Shown: one piece after another, positions 41,056 through 49,159 of the stretch
Numbering within the stretch: position 1 is the stretch's first letter
Layout: each line of letters opens with the position of its first letter
Assembly: GCF_000015165.1 (NCBI RefSeq)
Contig: NC_009485.1
Coordinates: 682,001 to 746,000, forward strand
Direction of reading: 5' to 3'
DNA: 64,000 nt
Source: Bradyrhizobium sp. BTAi1
GTDB lineage: Bacteria; Pseudomonadota; Alphaproteobacteria; Rhizobiales; Xanthobacteraceae
Program-made: the position numbers and the translations under genes
Notes under the pieces: model-generated
The model's database searches: none
Told to the model about the DNA's origin: nothing
Seen by the model: only the letters and a program-made list of their open reading frames with translations

Positions 41056-41117
41056 GAACCGAGCGCGCGGCGAGAGGCGCGCGAATCGAGAAGGGGCCGA
41101 CGATCGAAATCCAACTC

Positions 41118-42155
41118 CTACCTGATCGGCGGTGCGTACTGGATGCCGCCGGCGTTCCACAGCTGGTTCATGCCGCGCGGGATCTTCAGCTTCGACTCGC
41201 TGCCGATGTTCCGCTCATAGACCTCGCCGTAATTGCCGACGTGACGGATGATTCGCGCGGCCCAGTCCTTGGCCAGGCCGAGGTCCTGGCCGTAGGTCCC
41301 CTCATTGCCGACCAGCCGCATGACGTCCGGCTTCTTCGACTTCAGCGCCTCGTCGATGTTCTTGGAGGTGACGCCGAGCTCCTCGGCGTTGATCATCGCG
41401 TACAGCGTCCATTTCACGATCATCATCCAGTCGTCGTCGCGCTGGCGCACCACCGGCGCAAGCGGTTCCTTGGAGATCATGTCCGGCAAGATGTCGTGGT
41501 CGTTCGGCTTGGTCAGGACCAGACGCAGCGCGTAGAGCTGCGAGACGTCGGCGGTGAAGGTGTCGCATTTGCCGCTGTCATAGGCCTTGAGGACGTCGTC
41601 GAGCTTGAGAAACTTGATCTCCTCGTACTTCATGTTGTTGGCGCGGAAATAATCCGCGAGATTGAGCGCGTTGGTGGTCGAATCCTGGACGCAGACCTTG
41701 CTGCCATTGAGATCGAGCGCCGTCTCCAGCTTGCGCGACCGCGGCACCATGAAGCCCTGCCCGTCATAATAGGCGACCGCGGGGAAATAGAGATCGTAGT
41801 TCTGCTCGCGCGCCATCGACCAGGTGGTGTTGCGCGAGAGGATGTCGACCTTGCGGCTCTGCAGCTCCTTGAAGCGCTCATTGGCGTCGAGCGGGACGAA
41901 CTTCGCCTTCTTCGGGTCGTCGAAGATCGCGGCCGCCACGGCGCGGCAGAAATCGACGTCGAAGCCGGTCCAGTTGCCCTTGTCGTCGGGGATCGAGAAG
42001 CCCGGCAGGCCGGCATTGACGCCGCACAGCACCTCGCCGCGGCGCACGGTGCGCTTCAAGGTGCGGGTGTCGTACATCTCATAGGTGACGGCGAGGGCCG
42101 CAACGAGGACAGCGACGGCGAGCCCGATCAGCAGGCCGCCTCGGAAACTGCGCAT
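41118..42155 (-). CDS. General L-amino-acid ABC substrate-binding protein (AapJ-like)
   Basis: A 345-residue family 3 binding protein. An N-terminal membrane or signal segment (about 8-26) is followed by RGEVLCGVNAGLPGFSIPDDKGNWTGFDVDFCRAVAAAIF, typical of AapJ/BztA; the C-terminus reads NIGSESKLKIPRGMNQLW. AapJ normally sits with aapQMP, but none of those genes is next to it, so this is an orphan copy. ATG 42155 is preferred over TTG 42161, with GAGA upstream. No clear cleavage site follows the first helix, so it may stay membrane-anchored. Confidence 0.9.
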   Translation of the reverse strand: MRSFRGGLLIGLAVAVLVAALAVTYEMYDTRTLKRTVRRGEVLCGVNAGLPGFSIPDDKGNWTGFDVDFCRAVAAAIFDDPKKAKFVPLDANERFKELQSRKVDILSRNTTWSMAREQNYDLYFPAVAYYDGQGFMVPRSRKLETALDLNGSKVCVQDSTTNALNLADYFRANNMKYEEIKFLKLDDVLKAYDSGKCDTFTADVSQLYALRLVLTKPNDHDILPDMISKEPLAPVVRQRDDDWMMIVKWTLYAMINAEELGVTSKNIDEALKSKKPDVMRLVGNEGTYGQDLGLAKDWAARIIRHVGNYGEVYERNIGSESKLKIPRGMNQLWNAGGIQYAPPIR

Positions 42156-42221
42156 GATCAATCTCTTTCGAAAAATGTCAGGACAAAGCGATGGCTGGAT
42201 GTTCGGCGGCCGTGGCCGCCG

Positions 42222-42815
42222 TCACAGCTCCGGCTTCTGCTTCACGACGACCTTGGTGCCGACGGGGACGCGGTCGTAGAGGTCGGCGACATCGGTGTTC
42301 ACCAGACGGAAGCAGCCGGAGGAAATCTTGGTGCCGATGGTCCAGGGCTGGTTGGTGCCGTGAATGCGGTACACGGTGGTGCCCAGATACATCGCGCGTG
42401 CGCCCAACGGGTTGCCGGGGCCGCCCGCCATGAAGCGCGGCAGATAGGGCTGGCGCTGGATCATCTCCGGCGGCGGCGTCCAATCCGGCCATTCCGCCTT
42501 CTTGGTGATCGACAGCAACCCCTGCCACTGGAAGCCGTCGCGGCCGACGCCGATGCCGTAGCGGATGGCGCGCCCGCCAGGCTGCACCAGATAGAGGTGG
42601 CGCTCGGACGTCGAGACGATGATCGTGCCCGGCGGCTCGGTCGTGCGGTAGTAGACGACCTGCTTGCGCCATTCGGGGTCGAGCTCGTAGCCGTCATCGG
42701 CCACCAGGCCGGGCTGGTCGCCGGGATCCTCGGACTGCGCGAAACTATGCGATGTCGACAGCGCCAGCGCGATGATGGCGCTGGTGGCCCACAGCAGGCG
42801 ACGAAAACTCGGCAT
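42222..42815 (-). CDS. L,D-transpeptidase (YkuD domain)
   Basis: A 197-residue periplasmic enzyme that crosslinks peptidoglycan or attaches proteins to it. The signal peptide ends near SHSFAQ. The YkuD domain (about 64-193) holds the catalytic motif HGTN...SSGCFRL, with H152 and C168. It has the short-insert form common in Bradyrhizobium, which encode many paralogues. It lies 66 bp upstream of the orphan AapJ gene on the same strand, though shared function is unlikely. Confidence 0.92.
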   Translation of the reverse strand: MPSFRRLLWATSAIIALALSTSHSFAQSEDPGDQPGLVADDGYELDPEWRKQVVYYRTTEPPGTIIVSTSERHLYLVQPGGRAIRYGIGVGRDGFQWQGLLSITKKAEWPDWTPPPEMIQRQPYLPRFMAGGPGNPLGARAMYLGTTVYRIHGTNQPWTIGTKISSGCFRLVNTDVADLYDRVPVGTKVVVKQKPEL

Positions 42816-42924
42816 TCAAAGCTCTCCTCAACGGACCCCTGCGAAGCTCGCCCGATCAAATCCACCCGCCAAATTTCAGGAACATCTTGGCAGCAAAGTC
42901 AAGGCGAGCGAAGCGGCCCATCTG

Positions 42925-43056
42925 TCATCCCAGCTTCATCCAGAGCCGCAGCACGAACGCCACCGCGGCGACGGTGGCCACGCCGGCAAGCCACAGGCCT
43001 GCGAACCAGGCGAGACGCCAAGCGAGCGGCGCGGGTGGTGGAGCTGGGCGCGGCAT
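42925..43056 (-). CDS. DUF2474-like small subunit of the bd-type oxidase operon
   Basis: A 43-residue protein with a Pro-rich start and one membrane helix (about 12-38, containing WRLAWFAGLWLAGVATVA), ending RLWMKLG. Its ATG shares one base with the cydB stop (TGATG), so it is translationally coupled. Small single-helix proteins in this place (CydX, DUF2474) stabilise bd oxidases. DUF2474 is the usual partner of cyanide-insensitive (CIO) types, matching the neighbours. Confidence 0.8.
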   Translation of the reverse strand: MPRPAPPPAPLAWRLAWFAGLWLAGVATVAAVAFVLRLWMKLG

Positions 43057-44066
43057 CAATGATAGCCCGCGTCGTGGCCGACCTTGCCGCGAAACACCCA
43101 ATAGGCCCAGGCGGTGTAGCCGAGGATCAGCGGCACCAGCACCAGCACGCCGGGCAGCATCATCAGCTGGCTGCGCTCGGGCGCCGCTGCCTGCCAGATC
43201 GTGATGCTCTGCGGCACGATAAAGGGATACATGCTGATGCCGAGACCGGCATAGGACAGGAAGAACAGCGCCAGTGTAAGGAAAAACGGCCAGCCGTCGT
43301 GCTTCTGGGCCAGATTCTTCATCAGCAGCACGGTGACGCCGATAACGGCGAGCGGCACCGGCGCGGTCAGGATGATCGCGGGCCAGCTGAACCAGCGCTG
43401 CGCATATTGGATCGTCAGCAAGGGCGTCGCCAGGCTGACTGCGGCGATGGCCAGCAGCATCAGGACCAGCAGAATCCAGCTGATGCGGTAGGCCTTGTCG
43501 CGCAGATCGCCTTCGGTCTTCAGGATCAGCCAGGTGGCGCCGAGCAGCGCATAGCCGACCACCAGCGAAACGCCGGTGAGAATGCTGAACGGCGTCAGCC
43601 AGTCCCACCAGCCGCCGGCATAATGCCGGCCCTCGACATGCACGCCCTGCAGGATGGCACCGAGCGCGATGCCCTGCGCCAGCGCCGCGACCCACGAGCC
43701 GCCGGCAAAGGCGATGTCCCAGAGATTGCGTGTGCTGCGGGTGCGCCAGCGGAATTCGAAGGCGACGCCGCGGAAGATCAGGCCGATCAGCATCGCGATC
43801 AGCGGCGCGTACAGGGCCGGCAGCAGGATGGCGTAAGCGAGCGGAAAGGCCGCCATCAGCCCGCCGCCGCCGAGAACGAGCCAGGTCTCGTTGCCGTCCC
43901 ACACCGGCGCAACGGTGTTGGTGATGACGTCTCGGTCCTGCTTGCCCGGAAACAGCGGAAACAGGATGCCGAGGCCAAGATCGAAGCCGTCCATCACGAC
44001 ATAGATGAACACCGCGAGCGCGATGATGAACGCCCACAGGGTGGCGAGATCGACGGCGACGCTCAT
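43056..44066 (-). CDS. cydB: Cytochrome bd-type (CIO) quinol oxidase subunit II
   Basis: A 336-residue membrane subunit with eight or nine helices. The N-terminus has VVMDGFDLGLGILFPLFPG and NTVAPVWDGNETWLVLGGGGLMAAFP, the CydB signature. It forms the heterodimer with CydA in the inner membrane. Its ATG overlaps the cydA stop as ATGA. Alternative name cioB. Confidence 0.95.
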   Translation of the reverse strand: MSVAVDLATLWAFIIALAVFIYVVMDGFDLGLGILFPLFPGKQDRDVITNTVAPVWDGNETWLVLGGGGLMAAFPLAYAILLPALYAPLIAMLIGLIFRGVAFEFRWRTRSTRNLWDIAFAGGSWVAALAQGIALGAILQGVHVEGRHYAGGWWDWLTPFSILTGVSLVVGYALLGATWLILKTEGDLRDKAYRISWILLVLMLLAIAAVSLATPLLTIQYAQRWFSWPAIILTAPVPLAVIGVTVLLMKNLAQKHDGWPFFLTLALFFLSYAGLGISMYPFIVPQSITIWQAAAPERSQLMMLPGVLVLVPLILGYTAWAYWVFRGKVGHDAGYH

Positions 44067-45469
44067 GATCCGATCGCTCCCTGCACCACGCCCGCCGCCG
44101 GCGTCACGCCGGCGCTGCGGAGCGGCGGCTCGCTGCTCGGTCCCGCCTCGCCGGCATGCGGCGGCTCGGCCATCAGGCGCAGGATGTACAGCACGCCGGC
44201 TGCGAAGATGATGAAATACACGATGATGAAGGCCAGCAGCGACGCGCCGACGGCCGGTGCGGCCAGCGGCGACACGGAATCGGCGGTGCGCAGCAGCCCG
44301 TACACGGTGAAGGGCTGGCGGCCGGTCTCGGTGGTCACCCAGCCGGCGATCACAGCGACGAAGCCGGCCGGCCCCATCGCGATCGCAAAGCGGTGCAGGC
44401 CCCGATTGATGTACAGCCGCCCGCGCCAGCGCTCCCACAGGCTGAACAGGCCGAGCGCCAGCATCAGCATTCCCAGCCCGACCATGATGCGGAACGACCA
44501 GAAGGTGATCGGCACCGGCGGCCAGTCCTGGCGCGGCACGGTGTCAAGCCCGGCCATCGGCGCGTCGATCTGGTGCTTGAGGATCAGCGAGCCGAATTTG
44601 GGAATGCCGATCGCCCATTTCAGCTCGCCCTTCGCTTGGTCGGGCCAGCCGAACAGATACAGCGGCGCGCCGTCCTTGTGGCTCTCGAAATGGCCCTCCA
44701 TGGCCATGATCTTCACCGGCTGGTGCTCGAGCGTGTTGAGGCCATGCTGATCACCGACCAGGATCTGCAGCGGCGCCACCAGCGCGGCCATCCACATCGC
44801 CATCGAGAACATCACGCGCGGCCCCGGCAGATGCGGATTGCGCAGCAGGTGCCAGGCGCCGACGGCGCCGACCACCAGCGAGGTGGTGAGATAGGCCGCC
44901 AGCACCATGTGGACGAGGCGGTAGGGGAAGGACGGATTGAAGATCACCTTGAGCCAGTCGACCGAGACGAACTGGCCGTCGGCGTTGACGGCGTAGCCGG
45001 CCGGCGTCTGCATCCAGGAATTGGCCGAGAGGATCCAGAATGCCGAGATCAGCGTGCCCACCGCGACCATCAGGGTGGCGAGGAAATGCAGCTTGGGGCC
45101 GACGCGCTTGAGGCCGAACAGCATCACGCCGAGGAAGCCGGCTTCGAGGAAGAACGCGGTGAGCACCTCATAGGCCATCAGGGGGCCGATCACCGGTCCG
45201 ACCTTGTCGGAATAGACCGACCAGTTGGTGCCGAACTGATAGGACATCACGATGCCGGACACGACGCCCATCGCAAAGGCGATGGCGAAGATCTTGAGCC
45301 AGTAATTGAAGACGTTGAGATAGACGTCGCGGCCGGTCCACAGCCACAGCGCCTCGAGCACCGCAAGGTAGGAGGCAAGCCCGATCGAGAAGGCGGGGAA
45401 GATGATGTGGAAGGTGACCGTGAAGGCGAATTGCGCGCGCGCCAGCTCCACCGCATCCAAACCGAACAT
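44063..45469 (-). CDS. cydA: Cytochrome bd-type (CIO) quinol oxidase subunit I
   Basis: A 468-residue membrane protein that oxidises quinol and reduces oxygen. Haem ligands are expected at H21 (TFHIIF) and in LVHMVLAAY. The quinol site is HQPVKIMAMEG, and TTETGRQPFTVYG lies further on. The short Q-loop region and GRQPFTVYG fit the cyanide-insensitive CIO type (cioA). ATG 45469 has GGAC upstream and is preferred to GTG 45475. With cydB and the DUF2474 gene it forms a three-gene operon for respiration at low oxygen or under respiratory poisons. Confidence 0.95.
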   Translation of the reverse strand: MFGLDAVELARAQFAFTVTFHIIFPAFSIGLASYLAVLEALWLWTGRDVYLNVFNYWLKIFAIAFAMGVVSGIVMSYQFGTNWSVYSDKVGPVIGPLMAYEVLTAFFLEAGFLGVMLFGLKRVGPKLHFLATLMVAVGTLISAFWILSANSWMQTPAGYAVNADGQFVSVDWLKVIFNPSFPYRLVHMVLAAYLTTSLVVGAVGAWHLLRNPHLPGPRVMFSMAMWMAALVAPLQILVGDQHGLNTLEHQPVKIMAMEGHFESHKDGAPLYLFGWPDQAKGELKWAIGIPKFGSLILKHQIDAPMAGLDTVPRQDWPPVPITFWSFRIMVGLGMLMLALGLFSLWERWRGRLYINRGLHRFAIAMGPAGFVAVIAGWVTTETGRQPFTVYGLLRTADSVSPLAAPAVGASLLAFIIVYFIIFAAGVLYILRLMAEPPHAGEAGPSSEPPLRSAGVTPAAGVVQGAIGS

Positions 45470-45839
45470 CCGCACCGTCCGTCATTGCCGCTGGAGCTCT
45501 TAGCATGGCCCCATGACGGAAGATTGCACCGCTGACGGTCGATATCAAATGGTCAAATCGCCCTACGCGGACATTGTGGGGACCGCATGGATCCACAACG
45601 ACGAAGACCCGGCGGGGGCATCCGCCGGGTCTTCTGAGCAACCTGGAAGGTGGAGGTATCCTCGAATTTGCTCGCTCAAAACCGAGATCAGCTGGGGGAC
45701 TGACGCTCGGTCGATGGGGGATCTTGTAGCGGCCGAAGTTTTCGAGGTGATTTCGCCGATTGTTTCAATTGTTTCGTTCGGCGATTTTCTTGGTGTCACG
45801 GGAACCCGCCGGGACCGCAGCCCCGACGGTCATCAACGT
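45470..45839. other. Gene-free 370-bp stretch between cydA and the sigma factor
   Basis: It must contain the cydA promoter, but I see no clean FNR/FixK box (TTGAT-N4-ATCAA). Its main structure is the 13-bp-stem hairpin at 45603-45634. A 78-residue minus-strand frame (45563-45799) runs through that hairpin and looks non-coding; a small RNA ending at the hairpin is possible. Confidence 0.5.
45603..45634. terminator. Strong hairpin, 13-bp stem
   Basis: GAAGACCCGGCGG (45603-45615) and CCGCCGGGTCTTC (45622-45634) pair perfectly around GGGCAT. It lies about 205 bp after the sigma-factor stop and 134 bp before the cydA start. Neither side has a long T-run. It could end a long sigma-factor transcript, or a small RNA transcribed leftward that carries CCTCCACCTTCC just before it. 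Confidence 0.55.
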
Positions 45840-46451
45840 TCAGGCGGCGATGCTGTGCACGCCGGCGCCGCGGAGGAGTTCGGCAAGGTGCTTGCGGGCA
45901 TAGAACATGCGCGTCTTCACCGTGCTCTGCGGGATGCCGATGATCTGGCCGACCTCCTCCACCGACTTCTCATGATAGTAGATCAGGGTGATGATCTCGC
46001 GATGGGCCGGCGACAGCTTGGCGACACAGGCGCGCAGGATCGCGCTGGTGGTGGCGCGCTCGAGCGAGGTTTCCGGCGTGTCGGCGTCGTCGGCAATCTC
46101 GCGCACCTCGTCCTGGTCGATGTCTTCGAAGCGGCGCTGACGCAGCGCGGTCAGCGCCTTGAAGCGGGCGATCGACAGCAGCCAGGTCGAGACCTGCGAG
46201 CGGCCCTCGAACTGCTTGGCGGTGCGCCAGACGTCCAGGAACACCTGGCTGACGAGGTCCTCGGCAATGGTGGTGTCGCGGACGATGCGCAGGATGAAGC
46301 GATAGACCCGCACATTGTGGCGCGCATAAAGCGTATGCATCGCGGTGCGATCGCCATCGGCAATGCTCTCCAGGAGCATGTCGTCCGTGGTCGCCTGGGC
46401 CGCGATGATGCCCTGGCTGGCAGCGGAATTGATGGCAACGACGTTCTGCAT
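45840..46451 (-). CDS. ECF-type RNA polymerase sigma factor
   Basis: A 203-residue sigma-70 family factor. Region 2 (about 35-105) holds LYARHNVRVYRFILRIV and DLVSQVFLDVWRTAKQF. Region 4 (about 140-195) holds LSPAHREIITLIYYHEKSVEEVGQIIGIPQSTVKTRMFYARKHL. No anti-sigma gene adjoins it, and the NepR/PhyR genes of the general stress response are absent, so it is not obviously EcfG. Its upstream DNA has repeated GAAAC elements that could be its own -35 sites. Confidence 0.92.
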   Translation of the reverse strand: MQNVVAINSAASQGIIAAQATTDDMLLESIADGDRTAMHTLYARHNVRVYRFILRIVRDTTIAEDLVSQVFLDVWRTAKQFEGRSQVSTWLLSIARFKALTALRQRRFEDIDQDEVREIADDADTPETSLERATTSAILRACVAKLSPAHREIITLIYYHEKSVEEVGQIIGIPQSTVKTRMFYARKHLAELLRGAGVHSIAA

Positions 46452-46548
46452 GGCACTCTCCCGTTCCGCCGCCCCCTTGCGGCGTTTCGACGGGGCGGAT
46501 TGTTACGGAGTGCCGGTTTCGGGACGTCTGCACGAAAATGGGAAAATG

Positions 46549-46579
46549 GTTTCGTCGCAGCGAAGAAATGTTTCGTCGC
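46549..46579 (-). promoter_or_regulatory. Direct repeats of GCGACGAAAC upstream of the sigma factor
   Basis: On the minus strand GCGACGAAAC occurs at 46579-46570 and again at 46558-46549, exactly 21 bp apart. Further GAAAC copies follow at 46520-46516 and 46488-46484, all on the strand and side of the sigma gene. GAAAC resembles ECF -35 elements, and two-turn spacing suits a tandem operator. Confidence 0.45.
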
Positions 46580-46670
46580 GCCGCACATCGCGAAACACAC
46601 GTGGCGGAATTGTGCCCGATTCCAATATACGGAACTGCGGTCCGGCTGCGACCGACGGTTCGCGGCCGCT

Positions 46671-47417
46671 TCAGGCCTTCTCGCCGGCCGGCGAAAACAG
46701 GTAACCGCCGCCGCGGATGGTGCGAATCACGGCCGGTTTGGCCGGATCGGGCTCGATCTTGCGGCGGATCCGCATGATTCGCAGGTCGACGGCCCGGTCG
46801 AACGCCTCGGCATCCCTGGCATTGGCGAGTTCCAGCAGCCGTTCACGCGACAGCACCCGCTTCGGATTGGCCGCGAACACCTTGAGCAGGCCGAACTCGG
46901 AGGCCGTCAGCGGATGCTCATTGCCTTCATCGTCGCGCAGCGCCTGGGCGTCGAGGTCCAGCCATTTGGTGCCGAATCGGACCAGCTGCGGATCCTTGGC
47001 CTTGGCCTCGACAACCTCCGCACTGGCGGATGCGGCAGCCTTGGCCGGGCCGCTGCGACGCAAGACCGAGCGGATCCGCGCCATCAATTCGCGCAATTCG
47101 CACGGCTTGGCGACATAATCGTCGGCGCCGAGCTCAAGGCCGACGACGCGGTCGATCGGGCTGGCGGTCGCCGTCAGCATGATGACCGGGATGTTGGTGC
47201 GGCCCTTGAGGTCGCGGATGATCGACAGACCGTCCTCTTCGGGCATGTTGAGGTCGAGCACGACGAGATCGGCGGGCCCGGTGTCGATGGCGCTGCGCAG
47301 GCTCTTTCCGCCATCGCACAGGGTCACCGTGAAGCCGTGCATCTTGAGGTAATCGCCCACCATCTCCCGGGCAGGGGCCTCGTCGTCGACGATGATGATG
47401 TGCTGGCTCTGACTCAT
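46671..47417 (-). CDS. OmpR-family response regulator
   Basis: A 248-residue DNA-binding regulator: receiver domain (about 5-120) with D11-D12, phospho-acceptor D55 (LVVLDLNMP) and K104 (VAKPCELRE), an Ala-rich linker, then a winged helix (about 150-243) ending VIRTIRGGGYLFSP. Its ATG overlaps the stop of the hybrid kinase as ATGA. It is the likely output of the three-gene phosphorelay. Confidence 0.93.
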   Translation of the reverse strand: MSQSQHIIIVDDEAPAREMVGDYLKMHGFTVTLCDGGKSLRSAIDTGPADLVVLDLNMPEEDGLSIIRDLKGRTNIPVIMLTATASPIDRVVGLELGADDYVAKPCELRELMARIRSVLRRSGPAKAAASASAEVVEAKAKDPQLVRFGTKWLDLDAQALRDDEGNEHPLTASEFGLLKVFAANPKRVLSRERLLELANARDAEAFDRAVDLRIMRIRRKIEPDPAKPAVIRTIRGGGYLFSPAGEKA

Positions 47418-49159
47418 GACAACTCGGCCGCAGGCAGTGTGATGGTGAAGGTTGACCCCGATCCCGGCCCATCGCTCTTGGCCGTTACCTCTCCACCATG
47501 CATGTCGACGATGCGTTTGACAATCGACAGGCCGAGGCCGGTCGAGCTCTCGCCGGCGGTCGGTTTTGCCGACAGCCGCTGGAACCGGCCGAACAGCCGG
47601 CCGAGATCCTCCGGCGACAGGCCGGCGCCCTCATCGGTGACGGCGATGAAAGTGTTATCGCCATCATCTGCGGCATTCACGGTGATCCTGCCGCCGATCG
47701 GGCTGTATTTGATGGCGTTGCTGAGCAGATTGTCGATCGCCTCGCGGATGCGATCGATGTCGCACATGGTCGACAGATGCGGCGGCGCCGACACCGCAAT
47801 CACCTGCTGCTTGTTCAGCGCCAGCGGCTGGTTGGCCTCGGCCACTTCGCGCACGAGCGCGGCGATGTCGACCGGCTCGCGTCGGATGGTGATGTCGAAC
47901 GCATCGGCCATGGCGTCCGAGATCAGGTGGTCGACCATCGAGGTCAGCCGCTTGGCGGCGTCGCGGATGTGCTCGATCTGCGTGGTGACGCCGTCCCTGG
48001 AGGCGCCGGTCGCGATCAGCTCGGTCAGCATTTCGGTGCGGCCGAGGATCACGCCGAGCGGATTCTTCAGGTCGTGGGCGACGGTGCCGAGGATCTCGTT
48101 TTTGAAGCCGTTGGCGCGCTGCAACCGCAGCCACTGTGCCGAGAGCCGCCGATTGGCCTGCATCAGCGCACGGGTGCGCTGGGCGACGCGGTCTTCGAGC
48201 TGGGTGTTGGCCTCGTGCAGCTGCTGATAGAGGATCACATTGTCGAAGGCGATCGACAGCCGGCTGGAAAAGATCTCGACCAGCGAGCGGTCGGTCTCCG
48301 ACAGCTGCCGTTCCGCCTGAAGCAGCACCACGACCTCGCGGCCGGAGCCGGTGCGGACATAGAGCACGGTGCGCTGGTCGGCGAACTCGTTCGCGCGCTG
48401 CCGGAACGCGGCTTCGACCATGTCGCGCAGCTCGGGATCGAGCGCGCGCGAGGTCGCCGCGCCGGAGAAGCGGCTGTAGCAGCCGGAGCCGGCCAGCACC
48501 GAGAAATCCTCCGCCTGGCTGCCGTCGTCGCGCAGCACCAGGATGCCGGCGCAATCGACGTTCAGCAGCGACGCCATCTGCGTCAGCACGCCCTCCGCCA
48601 GCCGCTGCATCGACTTGAAGTCGTAGAGCGTCGATGCGGCGTCGATGATGATTTCCAGGCCGCGCCTTGTCTGCACCATGCGCTCGAGCTGCTGATAGCT
48701 GCGCAGCGCCGCGGTCAGCGAGGTGAACAGCTTGTCGGCGGTGAGCTCGGTCTTGGCCTTGTAGTCGTTGATGTCGTACTGGACGATGACCCGTCGCTCC
48801 GGCGCCTGGCCCGGCTGTCCCGTGCGCAGGATGATGCGCACCGTCTCGTTCCGGATCTCATTGCGGATATATTCCACGAGCTCGAGGCCGGCGACGTCGG
48901 TTTCCATGATGACGTCGAGCAGCACGGCCGCGACGTCCGGATGCTCCCGCATCAGGGTGCGGCCTTCCGCTGCGGAATAGGCCGACAGGATCTCCAGTCC
49001 CTGTCCGTTCAGATTGTAGTCGGACAGCGCAAAGCGGGTGCCCTCATGCACCGCATGATCGTCGTCGATGACGGCGATCTTCCACTTCCGGGCCGAATGG
49101 TCGTCCTGGTCAACTCCGCTATCCTCGATCAGGTGGAGGACATCGTCCTGTTCGGCCAT
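47414..49159 (-). CDS. REC-DUF3369-histidine kinase protein
   Basis: A 581-residue cytoplasmic protein with a receiver (about 27-150, D82), a DUF3369 sensor region (about 165-310), a coiled coil (about 315-350) and a kinase core with H362 in GTVAHDLKNPLG, N-box NLLSNAIKYS and G-box STGLGLSIV. A receiver placed before a kinase suggests it takes phosphate or a signal from another kinase, probably the upstream membrane kinase, whose gene overlaps by 31 bp. It passes phosphate on to the OmpR-type regulator. The DUF3369 ligand is unknown. Confidence 0.9.
   Translation of the reverse strand: MAEQDDVLHLIEDSGVDQDDHSARKWKIAVIDDDHAVHEGTRFALSDYNLNGQGLEILSAYSAAEGRTLMREHPDVAAVLLDVIMETDVAGLELVEYIRNEIRNETVRIILRTGQPGQAPERRVIVQYDINDYKAKTELTADKLFTSLTAALRSYQQLERMVQTRRGLEIIIDAASTLYDFKSMQRLAEGVLTQMASLLNVDCAGILVLRDDGSQAEDFSVLAGSGCYSRFSGAATSRALDPELRDMVEAAFRQRANEFADQRTVLYVRTGSGREVVVLLQAERQLSETDRSLVEIFSSRLSIAFDNVILYQQLHEANTQLEDRVAQRTRALMQANRRLSAQWLRLQRANGFKNEILGTVAHDLKNPLGVILGRTEMLTELIATGASRDGVTTQIEHIRDAAKRLTSMVDHLISDAMADAFDITIRREPVDIAALVREVAEANQPLALNKQQVIAVSAPPHLSTMCDIDRIREAIDNLLSNAIKYSPIGGRITVNAADDGDNTFIAVTDEGAGLSPEDLGRLFGRFQRLSAKPTAGESSTGLGLSIVKRIVDMHGGEVTAKSDGPGSGSTFTITLPAAELS

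Larger units (their letters stand above)
40219..41117. other. Gene-free 899-bp stretch with repeats
   Basis: No real gene is supported. Frames here are arginine- and cysteine-rich and look like translated repeat. It holds the fasciclin promoter side with a 26-bp palindrome (40370-40395), a long structured repeat (about 40530-40930) and a CCCTCTCCC hairpin (41031-41055). Confidence 0.65.

Noticed and set aside
40464..44750. A 1428-residue plus-strand open frame, and similar long frames at 10354-13695, 26414-29542 and 45513-48227
   Set aside because: They lie antisense to well-supported genes (cydAB, HWE kinase, sox, phosphorelay), are rich in Arg, Ala, Gly, His and Gln, and show no family motif. 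High GC makes stops rare on the opposite strand.
45470..45600. FNR/FixK box before cydA
   Set aside because: TTTGACCATTTGATATCGA contains half-site-like bits but not TTGAT-N4-ATCAA at the right spacing.
45563..45799. A 78-residue minus-strand frame after the sigma factor
   Set aside because: It runs through a 13-bp-stem hairpin, has no ribosome site and no recognisable motif.
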